Shown one piece after another: positions 1 to 10,400 of a stretch of DNA of 64,000 nt. The stretch covers positions 1 to 64,000 of the forward strand of contig RBZT01000588.1 in the NCBI GenBank assembly GCA_003693705.1, in the 5' to 3' direction. The notes below the pieces were generated by a model. It did not search any database and was not told the origin of the DNA. It saw nothing but the letters and a program-made list of their open reading frames with translations. Every line of letters begins with the position of its first letter. The stretch's first letter is position 1. Made by a program: the position numbers and the translations under genes. This DNA is from Polymyxa betae. Lineage: Eukaryota; Endomyxa; Phytomyxea; Plasmodiophorida; Plasmodiophoridae.

Positions 1-171
1 TTGTTGTTGTACAGGCCACCTCCCAGACCTCCACCTCCCAAACCCCCAGTAGGACCGTTGTTGTTGTACAGGCCACCTCCCAGACCTCCACCTCCCAAAC
101 CCCTAGTAGGACCGTTGTTGTTGTACAGTCCACCTCCCAGACCTCCGCCTCCCAACCCCCCATTATTTCTG
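1..171. repeat. 57-bp tandem repeat, three copies, coding for the Gly-rich tail
   Basis: Three head-to-tail 57-bp units start at 1, 58 and 115. The first two are nearly identical and the third is more diverged. 57 is a multiple of three, so copy-number change keeps the minus-strand frame. The array probably continues to the left of the window. Confidence 0.9.
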
Positions 172-952
172 TTAAGGCCAGCGTTAAGGCTGTTCAGACC
201 TAGGCCGTTGCCGCCGAATCCATTAAGATTCTGAGGCTGGAATGGAGCTGCCCCATAGCCTTGCGGTTGATAAGGCGGCAGTGCAGCTTCGTTGTGGCCG
301 TTATATGGCGCCCGTTGTGGTTGCTGTTGTTGGCCTTGGCTGTCATCATCTACTGATTGGCCATTCCCTTGATCGTCGTCGCTGTTCTCGTTAGCTTCGG
401 TTTGGTATGACGGATCAAGCACCTGAATGTGAATGAAAAACTGCAAAACCATAACTAACTGAGATATTCACCTTTGATACGATATGCAAAACGCCATTAT
501 CGAAATAGTGATCACCTTCGACAACGTACGCGTCGTTGACGGCGATGATTCGATCGTTGTCGATATCAATGGGCTCCGATACGATAACGCTGCCGTCTAG
601 AGCTTCCATTGTGCCATTTAGCAGATCAGTTGAGAAGTTCCCCCTCACAATATGGTATCTTATGAGATCTGCCTATAAACTCGTTTAGTCGTCTGACATA
701 ATCGTATCGAAATCTTATTACTAGTTCAGTCTGATTTGTTGGCCAGCTGTAGTTTTGGCAGGCATCATCATTTGGAGAAAAAATTGTGTAAGGCCCTTCA
801 TCATCAGTCAGTTCGTCTATCACGCCAGTGGAATTTAGATAATCGAAGAAGATTGATATATGTTTAATCTTATTTGCAACTGATGATATATCATCGGCCT
901 TGACCGAGTATGCGAAAAGAAGGCACGTCAAGGCCAATGTTAACGTTGGCAT
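1..952 (-). CDS. Secreted fasciclin (FAS1)-domain protein with Gly-rich repeat tail (3' end outside window)
   Basis: The start at 952 gives an N-terminal signal peptide (MPTLTLALTCLLFAYSVKA) followed by a FAS1 fold. The fold contains a TIFSPNDDA-type H1 motif and an H2 region around GNFSTDLLNGT ending in GVLHIVSKV. I spliced it as 952..722, 672..472 and 422..1. The two introns (673-721 and 423-471) are 49 nt each with GT..AG ends, and the first restores the FAS1 core motif ADLIRYHIVRGNFST. After the domain comes an acidic, Gln/Asn-rich linker. It is followed by at least three 19-residue units of the type LYNNNGPTGGLGGGGLGGG that run off the left edge. FAS1 proteins are extracellular or surface adhesion molecules; the Gly-Leu tail suggests a matrix or wall protein, which is inference. 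The C-terminus, and any GPI signal, lies outside the window. Confidence 0.8.
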
Positions 953-1255
953 TCTGTTGTTTGGAATGAGGATCCCCTTCCGTTCGGGACCAGGATCATA
1001 ACCTTGAGGAGTTCCTGTCCATAATGATCCGCCATTCTCCGATCAAGTCGTATCCATATGCTAAATGTGGATAAAGGTACGTCCTTGAGGGAATTGTTTC
1101 GTCCTGCCTGGATTCAGGACCTTCTGGATCATGTACACGTTCATATCTGGAAGAATCTAAGTTGATATGGTCACAGTCACGAATATGCTATCAGCCATGG
1201 CTGTACACGCTCATATCTGGAATGAATCTAAGCTGATTTCGTCTCAGTCACGAAT
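953..1255. other. Divergent intergenic region between fasciclin and P450 genes
   Basis: This short stretch separates two divergently transcribed genes and must hold both promoters. Its right half is occupied by an imperfect direct duplication (see the repeat entry). I see no gene in it apart from a 28-codon upstream reading frame. Confidence 0.6.
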
Positions 1256-1265
1256 ATGCTGTCAG
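1132..1265 (+). repeat. Tandem duplication of about 63 bp spanning the P450 start codon
   Basis: Copy 1 (1132-1194) and copy 2 (1202-1265) share almost every base, with a few substitutions and one inserted base. The P450 start codon (1256) lies in copy 2. The equivalent ATG of copy 1 (1185) is 71 bp upstream, out of frame, and opens a 28-codon frame whose TAA overlaps the beginning of the P450 coding sequence. Confidence 0.85.
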
Positions 1266-2773
1266 TAACTGGTATCAAGCCATTTGTTCAAGCTGGATTT
1301 CTTTCGGTTGTGGCCTATGTCGCTTTTAAAGTCATCCAATATTTCGTCTGGTGCCGGAAACTTTCTCGAGCTCTTCGCACAGTCAAGGGTGTTTCCGAGA
1401 ATCCGAATTGGCTTTTGGGAGATGTACGTTTAATCAAGGAAGCGGGCAGTTTGACTAATCTGAGAGCCGCCGCATTCGATCGGTTTCCTGGAGAGCGTTT
1501 TCTAAAGGTCTACTTAGGGCCAATGCCTATTCTGATGAGTCGTGAATACGATTTCTTCAAGTTCGTAACTAGCAATCAAACAGGAAGCCCGACACCCTTC
1601 GGGAAAGTTCGTAATGCAGTGATTCACGTTCTGATTGGATTTTATAATGTCATCGCGTTGGATGGACCTGAATGGTCTTTGCACCGAGGAACGTTAACGT
1701 CTTTATTTAGTTTAAAAAACTTACAAAATGCAATCGACTTCTCCAATACACTTTATGACCGTCTTGAACATCTCTGGGACGAAGAAATTGCTGCCCAATC
1801 TTCAACATCTCAGTCTGCTGTTATCGATTTCGAACCGTACGCAAGCCAGCTTGCCGCTGGAACAATCATCAATTTGCTTTTCTCAATAGACGCTGGTGTT
1901 TTGAAGCAAAACATTCACACACTGCCGCCGATGATCGAAAAGTTTGAAGCAGCTCAGAAAGAAACGGAGCAACTCATGCGGCTTCCGCCTTTCATGTCCA
2001 ATTGGCCACTTCCAGCTCGTATCAAACTTTATTGGCGCTGTCGCGAGGCCGATAACGAGTTCCAGGCCATCATTCAACAGCGTCGTGACAAGTTTCAAAA
2101 TGAATACGTGCCGAATCAAGACCTCAGTCAAGATGCGTTCGATTTGATGTTAAACCCAGCTGTCCAGCCACCGTTTTCCAACGAAGCAATCCACGATAAC
2201 ATTCTGGCCTTATCCTGGGCCGGACATCGTCCTGCTGAACTGCTTATATCATGGTGCCTCTATTACCTGGCTAAATATCCCCAACATCAAGAGACCGTTT
2301 TCGAAGAAGTCGCCGCGCTTCCGCGCCCTTTTGTGTACGACGACATTAGTCGCTGTACGAACCTGGATAAGTTCATCAATGAGGTTTTACGAATCACATC
2401 GATCGCTCCCTCGATGTTGAAGCATTCGACAACTGACGAAACCAACTACAATGGATTGCAATTGCCCAAAGGGCTTTGGGTTATGGTATCGATTTTCGAT
2501 ATGCATCGCGACCCGACGTATTTTGAAAAGCCCGATGTCTTCGATCCGGAACGGGAACTTGCAAGCAACTCCAAATTCAATCCATTCTCGGCAGGAGAAA
2601 AACGCTGTCTGGGTATGAAACCTGCTCGGTTGGAATGTCGCGCTTTTATCGCTGCAATTATTCGCGGTTATCGAGTGGAATTAGTGCCTGGAGCCAATTA
2701 CAATGTGATACGTCACTTCCTGGTCCGGCCTGAAGCAGGAATGAAAATTCGTATTCACAAGCGAAGCTCATAA
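1256..2773 (+). CDS. Cytochrome P450 monooxygenase
   Basis: This single uninterrupted frame of 505 residues is the usual length for a microsomal P450. It has a hydrophobic N-terminal anchor (about residues 12-30) and an I-helix segment ALSWAGHRPAE in place of the usual AGxDT. The K-helix ExxR is E376-V-L-R379, a PERF-like element reads FDPERE, and the heme loop FSAGEKRCLG at 444-453 places the axial cysteine at Cys451. P450s insert one oxygen atom into lipophilic substrates using electrons from a reductase, on the cytosolic face of the ER. The I-helix lacks the conserved Thr, a deviation seen in some atypical P450s, so the substrate and even the chemistry cannot be predicted. Unlike nearly all its neighbours the gene has no intron. 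The start at 1256 is the first in-frame ATG. Family-level confidence is high; subfamily unknown. Confidence 0.93.
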   Translation: MLSVTGIKPFVQAGFLSVVAYVAFKVIQYFVWCRKLSRALRTVKGVSENPNWLLGDVRLIKEAGSLTNLRAAAFDRFPGERFLKVYLGPMPILMSREYDFFKFVTSNQTGSPTPFGKVRNAVIHVLIGFYNVIALDGPEWSLHRGTLTSLFSLKNLQNAIDFSNTLYDRLEHLWDEEIAAQSSTSQSAVIDFEPYASQLAAGTIINLLFSIDAGVLKQNIHTLPPMIEKFEAAQKETEQLMRLPPFMSNWPLPARIKLYWRCREADNEFQAIIQQRRDKFQNEYVPNQDLSQDAFDLMLNPAVQPPFSNEAIHDNILALSWAGHRPAELLISWCLYYLAKYPQHQETVFEEVAALPRPFVYDDISRCTNLDKFINEVLRITSIAPSMLKHSTTDETNYNGLQLPKGLWVMVSIFDMHRDPTYFEKPDVFDPERELASNSKFNPFSAGEKRCLGMKPARLECRAFIAAIIRGYRVELVPGANYNVIRHFLVRPEAGMKIRIHKRSS

Positions 2774-2842
2774 TGCTACGTCTGTACGCTGCAATTGCTG
2801 ATGTACCCAGTCCACTCCCAAACCATTCTAAATACACCCCTA

Positions 2843-2848
2843 AATAAA
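2843..2848 (+). promoter_or_regulatory. Candidate polyadenylation signal of the P450 gene
   Basis: A canonical AATAAA lies about 70 bp after the P450 stop codon in a non-coding stretch. The position is right for a eukaryotic poly(A) signal, but one hexamer is weak evidence. Confidence 0.4.
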
Positions 2849-3029
2849 TCTCAGTGTTTGGGCGATGACAGCTTTCCAGCTGACTTTGTAGCTCTGGCCT
2901 AGTTAGAGATGTTTGTCTCTCAAATACATTCTACATCAGAGATGTAAGAGATAAAACGTTTTGTAACATTACAAGAAGCGTAACATTACTTTCAATGAAG
3001 AGAAGGGCTCCAGAATTGCGTGATCGATA

Positions 3030-4756
3030 ATGACTTCGTCAGGACCAGTTGGCCATGACATCCTGACGCAGGAAGCGCTGTCGGCCAAGACCGCCGATCA
3101 GCTTCGGGAGCTCTGCCGAGATGCAGGCGTCTCGTCATCCGGCAGGAAGAACGAGCTGATCGCGCGCTTGCTACAATCCAGACAATTTCGCGTCAGGACG
3201 GCCGATCCCGCCCGACCCAACCAACCGGCCAATGTACATTTTAATGCTGTTGCGTGTATAGATGAATTATTTTTCTTAAAGCTGCTTTGCTTGTTCTGTT
3301 TTTCATTGTGATTAAATCGCTGCGCTTAGGGAGGCATGCGATTACGGCGCCCAGCACCACCCGAGCATACACGTCTCTTGCCAGTACAGCCGAATGTAGG
3401 TTGAAACGGGGGATTGCACGACCACTAACCGCCTGCGTTTAGCTCCTACCGCCGCGAAGGAAATCGCCGCCGAAGCGACCAGCTGCTCCTGGTCCCGTTG
3501 ATCCACGACTTCAGCGAAGCTCGGTGCCGCCACAACAACCGCCTCCAGGTTGTCAGGCTTTATTAACGAGATTATTTGCTACAAATTTGTGTTGGGGCGA
3601 TGGCGTCATTGGTTGATTCTGGATTATTTACAGTCGTGGATGATTTCATCCCAGACCGCGAAGAAGAATCGCTCCCGATGATGGATCTCGATGACGATTA
3701 TGAACCCGCTCCGATGATGGAACCTGTTTCGATCTCAGTGAAAGCAGAGCCCATTGTTGAATCCGAGCCGATTGTCCAAAGGAAATCCATCACTGCTGAT
3801 GTCAAGCTCGAACCGTATCGATGATGCCTGTTTGCTCTTCATATCGTCACGTTATTGTGTCTTAGGTTTGATGGATTCTCGGTGGCGTTTGTCTGTCATT
3901 CGAATCTGAATCGAAGTATGGAGGCCCACTATCTCTGTATGCAGGCCGATCCCTTCAAAAACAACGCCAAAAATATCAGAAGCTATGGAGCGGTACCGAA
4001 TTTCTTGTCTTCCTCGCTGTTTCGAATAGCCGCATTTCTGGCTGCTGCGATTAATGGAACTCATTATCTAGTTGATAGGGCGGTCGTGTGAATCTACCTG
4101 GAACGACGGCCAACAGTCCACACATCTTCGATTTCGGAGTCGCCGGCTATGCAGATATTCAAAAGACATTGATTGAGAATGATCGAGACCAGTTCTATAC
4201 TCGAATGGGAATATTGAAAATGATCGACAGGAATCTGCAATTGAAACCCAAACCCGAACGGTATTCGCTGCTGATCCTTTTCAGTTGCTTTTGGCACTTT
4301 GGCGCTTCTTCTAGTTCTCCTCGATTGCAGTTTATTATATTTGGACTGAATTTAACATTACAGATGGCAAGATGAGCCCAGACATTTCAACTTGATTGTC
4401 TGCTTCGAACAGAGAATTTTTGGTAAATTATTTTTCAGACACCATATTTTTTAATGTTTAAAATCGCTTGCCCAGATATCGTTGTGGAAGATCTGTACTC
4501 CCGGAAGCCAGCCCAGCACAGACTCGCACATGTCGTGAATATTGAGACCCCCGATAATTTCGCTTCTGCTAAGATTGGCGGTACATTAGCCTGCCAGCTT
4601 GTAGAAATGGTTTGTACGAGCTCCTGGTGTTCTGCGCCCTACCAATCATTGTCTTTGCAGATCGCGAAATCTCCTGATTGGGAAGCCGAGTTTCCAGCTC
4701 TGTTGGGGATTATCGAACAGACTGTACAGCTACAACACGCTGTCGTGTTTTATTAA
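3030..4756 (+). CDS. SSU72: SAP domain - SSU72 phosphatase fusion (RNA polymerase II CTD phosphatase)
   Basis: Nine exons splice in phase: 3030..3233, 3330..3395, 3443..3548, 3634..3814, 3866..3992, 4079..4260, 4364..4422, 4476..4609, 4661..4756, giving 384 residues. Residues about 16-52 are a SAP helix-extension-helix domain, a DNA/RNA-binding module. Residues 69-125 are Arg/Pro-rich. Residues about 126-185 are acidic and contain two SUMO-consensus VKxE tetrapeptides. The remainder is a complete SSU72: CX5R catalytic loop C196-HSNLN-R202, then motifs equivalent to RSFGTG..KLPG, ILxMxDRN, KPKPER, FEQRIFDIVVEDL, and the terminal HAVVFY. SSU72 dephosphorylates Ser5/Ser7 of the Pol II CTD in 3'-end processing. 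The SSU72 part has no ATG of its own before the catalytic cysteine; the nearest upstream ATG in the acidic-exon frame (3600) falls inside the intron I infer. Fusion is strongly suggested but depends on hand splicing. Confidence 0.82.
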
Positions 4757-4881
4757 ACTAGAATCACAAATTGATTTTAAAAGTAATGCAGGACATTTCG
4801 ATATCAGTCCGAACGCTGTCTAGATTAAAGACATCATGATTGATACACAGACGTCTGAAATGCAGTGCACAGCTCGATGAG

Positions 4882-7125
4882 CTAGCTGCTTGGTGGGCGA
4901 CGACGAAGATTTGCATACGTCGTTCCCACGTTGACGACGAACGTGGATGCAAACTCAGCTATGGAATCGGCGTGTAGATTGCCGTTATCGATCTTATGAA
5001 GGCTGACCAGCAGATAGGACATGCGATTCATGACCTCTTTCTTGCTGTTCACACGAAGATCAACACACCAGGATCGATCATCATTGGGGAAGGAGACGAG
5101 AATGGGCGCCGTAGTCTTGGCACCCTGCGAAATCGACACCAAATGGACCGGAAGATTGCTCTGGACGTCGACCAGCTGGACCTTCATGGCCGCCGTCTCG
5201 CTGAGCTGCATGTCCATGACTTCCAGTACGACCTTCTCCTGAGTGAACAGCCAATGTGGATATCCAGCCTATGAGACCGAACGAGCATCTGAATGTCGCA
5301 ATGCGATTCTCAAAGCGACAATACCTTCCAGTAAATGTGGCAGCTCTCCAGAAAACGTGGCAGCAGAGGCGACGTCGATCGCCACGACGTTTGTGCATCG
5401 TTGATCGGAAAGATGGGTGCTGGAACAGTGAGAGCGGGCGGCGGCGGCACCGTCATACGGGTTTGGGGATCATCACCAGCACGATAGACACGACGGGATG
5501 ACGTCAGCTGACAGACGCTCGACAGGCACGAATCGACGATCGTCACGTGTTTCTTGTCGTCGACGCGCAGCAGCTGCGACCGTATCACGTACAGTTTCGA
5601 TTTGTCGCCGACTTTGGCCTTCCGCACGCCCGAGAACGAGATCGTCCCTTGCGACGGGATCACGTCCTTCGTCTTGATGCGACAGCAGGCCTCGATGGCG
5701 CCGCCGCCGACCGCGCAGAGATCCAGCCTCATCTTGTACGAGCCGCCGTCCGGCAACGGGGCCAGCATGGTGGTCTCGACGGGAGTGTCGTGATAGGTGG
5801 ACATGAACAGATGGATGGCGCCGTTATCATCGATCTGTTCGAGGTCATACCGGACTCAATACACGAGCAACAATGGCGAAAACCTTGAGAAGCGGAATCT
5901 CCCACTTCACCACCATCTCGAACATGCTCTTCTCACTTCGCGTCGAATAAATATCGGCGTTGATGACCTGCTGGACCATCTCGGGCGACGACAGCTGGCT
6001 GATCAGACGGGACATGACGTCCTGGAAGTCGGTGCGACAGACCAGGATCATCTGTTGCTGGGCGCCTTCGTTCATATCCGACGAGATCAGTACCGGGGCT
6101 GGATCGTTATCGCCGGTCATGGCGATCGAGTTCTGGCGCGACGCGCTGATCTCGTACGGAATGTAGAAACAGTTGTACTGGGCGAACAGATCGCGTCCCT
6201 TCAGAATCCAATCCATCCCAGCATGAATGGCCTCGTACATAACTCGGCGCTGGTTGCGATATTGTGGCAGCAGCGACAGACGGATATGCAGGCAGGGATG
6301 CCCATCATCCAAACCCGTGTCGTGCTGCAGCGAGAACTTGAGAAATCCGGCCAGGATCTGGGGCGGGCCGCCACCCGTGTTCATGATCGCGGATCCGGGT
6401 TGGGTCTGGGCCAATAGGGCGCCAGGCCGAGGCCCGATACGGTCCTTGGCGAACAGGACCCAGGGCCCAAGACCATTGGTCGCCCATTGCTCCACGTACG
6501 AATCGAACACCGAACGGATGCGTTGTTCGTCGCCGCTATCGCCACAATTGCCGCCGTGAACGGCGAAGAACGACGACCAGTCGTTGGCCGTCATCTGGAC
6601 GAGGATAATGTTCGTGGTCGACAGACACCGGGCTCGATTGGACATGACGATTTCGCAATCGAGGGTGACCGCCGGGTTGGCTGGCGCTGGGCGTTTCGCC
6701 GGCTGGAAAACGGGATCCGGCTGGAAGTTCTCGATGCGAACGCGTTTCGAGCCAGAATACGGGAACATGGACGATTTCAAGACTCGAGCGCTATCCTCGG
6801 CGATGTCATCGTCGAGAATCCAAGGCTCGAGGACGGTCTGCGGTTGCCATGGATCCGGGCCGACTTGCGGCGGCAGGGACAGGTCCATGGCATGGGGCGG
6901 TCGATGCGCCATCTGCGGCCCAGATTCGTCCATAAACGAATCGATATTGGTCCGGCCGTCGACCGGCCGCAATAATTCGATCGGAGGCGCGCTGGGCGGC
7001 GGTTCGTCCTCGACCATGCGGTTGGCGAGCGAACCTGGACGCTGCATCTGGACTGAAAGCGGCTGGGTATCGTACGGCGAGAAGAAGTTGACGGGGGAGA
7101 TGTTGTCCAATTCCAACGACACCAT
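4882..7125 (-). CDS. Unrecognised 712-residue protein, probably nuclear
   Basis: Three exons splice in phase (7125..5884, 5834..5325, 5268..4882) with 49- and 56-nt introns. I do not recognise the family. The first about 190 residues are Pro-rich and disordered-looking, with a basic patch around SKRVRIENFQPD and KRPAP that could act as a nuclear localisation signal. Two folded-looking regions follow: residues about 155-415, with short conserved-looking blocks such as MYEAIHAGMDWILKGRDLF, and residues about 420-590, rich in beta-type sequence and Gly (GTISFSGVRKAKVGDKSKLY). A short Pro-rich linker leads to a C-terminal block of about 120 residues. The alternation of disorder, NLS-like patch and beta-rich domain would fit a DNA-binding transcription regulator, but this is inference only. 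GC content is higher than in the neighbours, giving long shadow frames on the plus strand. Confidence 0.7.
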
Positions 7126-7411
7126 GGACGACGAAGGGATGGATGGGAAAGGTTTCGGCCGATCTCTGATTACAACAATGTCGCCATTCCGATGCTGATA
7201 CTGCTGGGACAGCTATTGCGTCCCATTGTCCGGGCCCATCTTCCACCAATCGTCGACTGGTTGCAACAACTCGACCGACCGGAGATCCAGACCAATCGCA
7301 CTTTACGACGACCAGACCAGCGGGCCAGTACTACGACCTGCTGTTGCTGTTACCCACCGGGTTCTCTGTATTGATAGATTTTCGGCAGTATGAAGGGGAG
7401 GTTATGGCGTC

Positions 7412-10400
7412 CTACATGGTCTGCAGCTTGCTGAGCTGATAGTAGACGCCCTGTTTCTGTAACAGCTCAGAATGGGTGCCAAGCTCTACGACCCGACCGT
7501 GATCGAGCACGGCAATGATGTCTGCTTTCTGGATTGTCGCTAGGCGATGGGCGACGACGATGGAGGTTCGTCCCTCCATCAACATATTTAAAGCTGACTG
7601 AACCAGAGCCTCACTTTCAGTGTCCAATGCAGAGGTCGCCTAAAGGAACATGAAGTTAGCAGAAATGGGCACGTGATATCATAGCAGTACTTCGTCTAAC
7701 AGCAGCAGCTGCGGATCGATTAGAAGGGCCCGGGCGATGGCAATTCGTTGACGTTGGCCTCCGGATAATTTCGATCCCCGTGGCCCGACTTCGGTTTGGA
7801 ATCCATCCGCCAAACGATTAATGAACTCCATGGCGTTGGCCAACTTGGCGGCCTGAACCGAGTTAAACAGGCGATGGCAGCAGCGATAAATTCCTTTTTT
7901 ACTTCTTTGACTTTGCTTTCTGGAGCAGTCGGATCACCATAGCAGATGTTATCATAAATTGTGCCATTAAATAAAACCGGCTCTTGAGAAACCAATCCGA
8001 TTTGTCTGCGGAGGTCGGTGATATCAATCTCCTGTAATGGCGTCTCTCCTGGTTGTTATTATCAGCACAATGCTTCCAATTCTAGCAGCGAACTTTACCT
8101 ATCATAATGCCACCAGCTTCGGGATCGTAGAATCGAGGAATCAGGCTTGCCGTTGACGTTTTGCCTTTGAACAATTTAGAAAAGCTGCTTTCGCTTCCTT
8201 ACAATTTGACATACCTGAACCCGATGGGCCAACAAGGGCTAGCGTCTTACCAGCAGGGCACGTTACTGTCATACTATCAAGAACCTATCACAAATATGAC
8301 GATATTTGATGGTGTCATGAGTAAATAGCCAACCTTGACATCAGGCCGGTTTGGATATCGGAAGTCGACATTTTTGAATGAAATCGAGCGCCCTTTCAAG
8401 GGCAGCGTCTTGCCAGACTTGGCACCGATCGTGGTCTTCATGTCTAGAAACCTGAAAACCTCTCGGGCCGCCAGTTTCGCTTTGGCTCCATCTGGTGCCA
8501 TTTCCATTACCTAATAGAGCAATCTCAGTGTCTGTACAGAAATCAACTTCTCGTTTCATGTACTTGTCCAACACCCATCATACTCATAACGATTGAGAAG
8601 AACACCTTGAACAGATGCATTGGCTCAGTCATAAGTCCTTCCTTGACAAGCCACGACCCATAATAGAATGCCACGCCTGAATTAGGTCATCGCAGACCGA
8701 TGCCGAAATGGGCCGGTACGTACCGTAAACGGCAAACATCACGAACTGACTTAGAGCGAAACCAAACCCGGCCAGGACGGAACCCTTTCGACCTTGTTCG
8801 ACCGCCGGAATCAAATTGGTCTCGAAATCTTGCAGAATCTGATACCAATGAGTATTGAGCCAAATAGCAGCCAAACTAAACTATTAACCTGGCGTTCGGC
8901 TGATAAAGAAGCGACCGTCCTGATGCCATTGACTGCTTCGTTCGCCAGTCGACCGGCAAATTCGTAGGCAGATTTGCTGTTCGATCCAGCGATGAACGCA
9001 AACTGATTGCTGAGTTGAGAAATTTACAGACTAAACTGAAGATATAGAAACCTGGGCAGCACCTGCCGCAGCGATGATGGGACCAGCTGCCAACATCACC
9101 AATGTTAACCGCCAACTGTAATAGAAGGCGATTCCCAGACCGGCGACTTCAATGAAATCAATATAATGTGGAGACTCTCAAGGGGCGATGATATACCGAG
9201 CATTGTTGTCATTTGAATAATAGTGGAGCTCGAGCCAACAGTGAGACCTCGAACGGCTACAGACCGAAATTAGGAGATGAGCCATCATCACTGTTCGCAT
9301 CTTACATTCGCAATCGTTGCTGAGTTTCATATTCAGGATTCCAGGCGAGTTGTTTACATCGTCGAACCAGGCCACATCCTGACCACAATCAAAGCCCGAC
9401 AATGAAGTCAATACGAATGTAAAACCTGGGCTAAAAAGCATTTGAACAACTCATTGCGCAGCTTCAACGTTAATCGCTCGCCGACCACCGCGAACGAGCC
9501 AAACGCGACCGCAGCAGCAACCACCTTTGCAATAAATCAGTCGAACACAAACAGGATGGTTGGTGATTTGAACCTGGTAAACTCCCAGCCCAAGATACAC
9601 GAGACCCCATAGTCGTGATAACTCTTCGACATTCGGCTTGAAGAAAGCTTGTAGCATCTCGGCCAGGATGAATGAGAACGACGGCATAACGAGGCCCATG
9701 GCTATCGATGCCAGGGCACCACTCAGCAGAAACGGCAGAGAATCCAGCGAGAACTTCCAGAGGCGGTTCATTTCGCTGGAACTGATCTTCGGCGGCGGTA
9801 CTGCCTCGGCTGGTTTCGATTCGTCCGGCTTCGATATTGTAGAAGCAACGGCGCCTTCGTCGCTTTTTGTTGGTTCTCCCTCTTTCGAGGTCAAATCAGA
9901 AAGCTTGACATCGTTCGTGTCAATATCACTGGCCGGATCCAGGGCCGACGCTTTGGTCATGCCGGCATACACGCCCCCGAGCGCCACGAGCTCGGCATGC
10001 GTGCCCTGTTCGTGCAATTTTCCGTTCTTCAGAACACAGATCTGATGGGCATCGCGAATCGTTGAAAGCCGATGAGCGATCACCAGCGTGGTTTTCGTTT
10101 GGGATGCGTTATTGAGCGCCTAAGACAATGCATTTGAGTGTCTCCTGTTTTTAAAAATATCTTCGGAACCTGCTGGACAAGCTTTTCGCTGTGCGAATCC
10201 AATGCAGACGTCGCTTCATCAAAAAGTAGAATTTGCGGGCTGCCCACGATAGCTCTGGCGATACAGACCCTCTGCAAGAAAAACGTAAAAAGTTGGCGCT
10301 TTCAAAGGGTCTGAAGGCGTACCTGTTTCTGTCCACCACTTAATCGTTCATTACCGCTGCCACCAACATCGGTCTCGTATTTATCTGGGAGATGACTGAC

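Noticed and set aside
1-234. Plus-strand Pro-rich open frame
   Set aside because: It is the antisense of the Gly-rich repeats of the fasciclin protein; the minus strand has the signal peptide, domain and splice sites.
3855-4091. Stand-alone SSU72 start at a TTG codon
   Set aside because: TTG starts are very rare in eukaryotic nuclear genes, and the position coincides with the end of an intron that joins the upstream exon in phase.
5797-7198. Long plus-strand open frames opposite the unknown nuclear protein gene
   Set aside because: GC-rich antisense shadows: they have no domain or splice structure, and the minus-strand exons join in phase over 712 codons.
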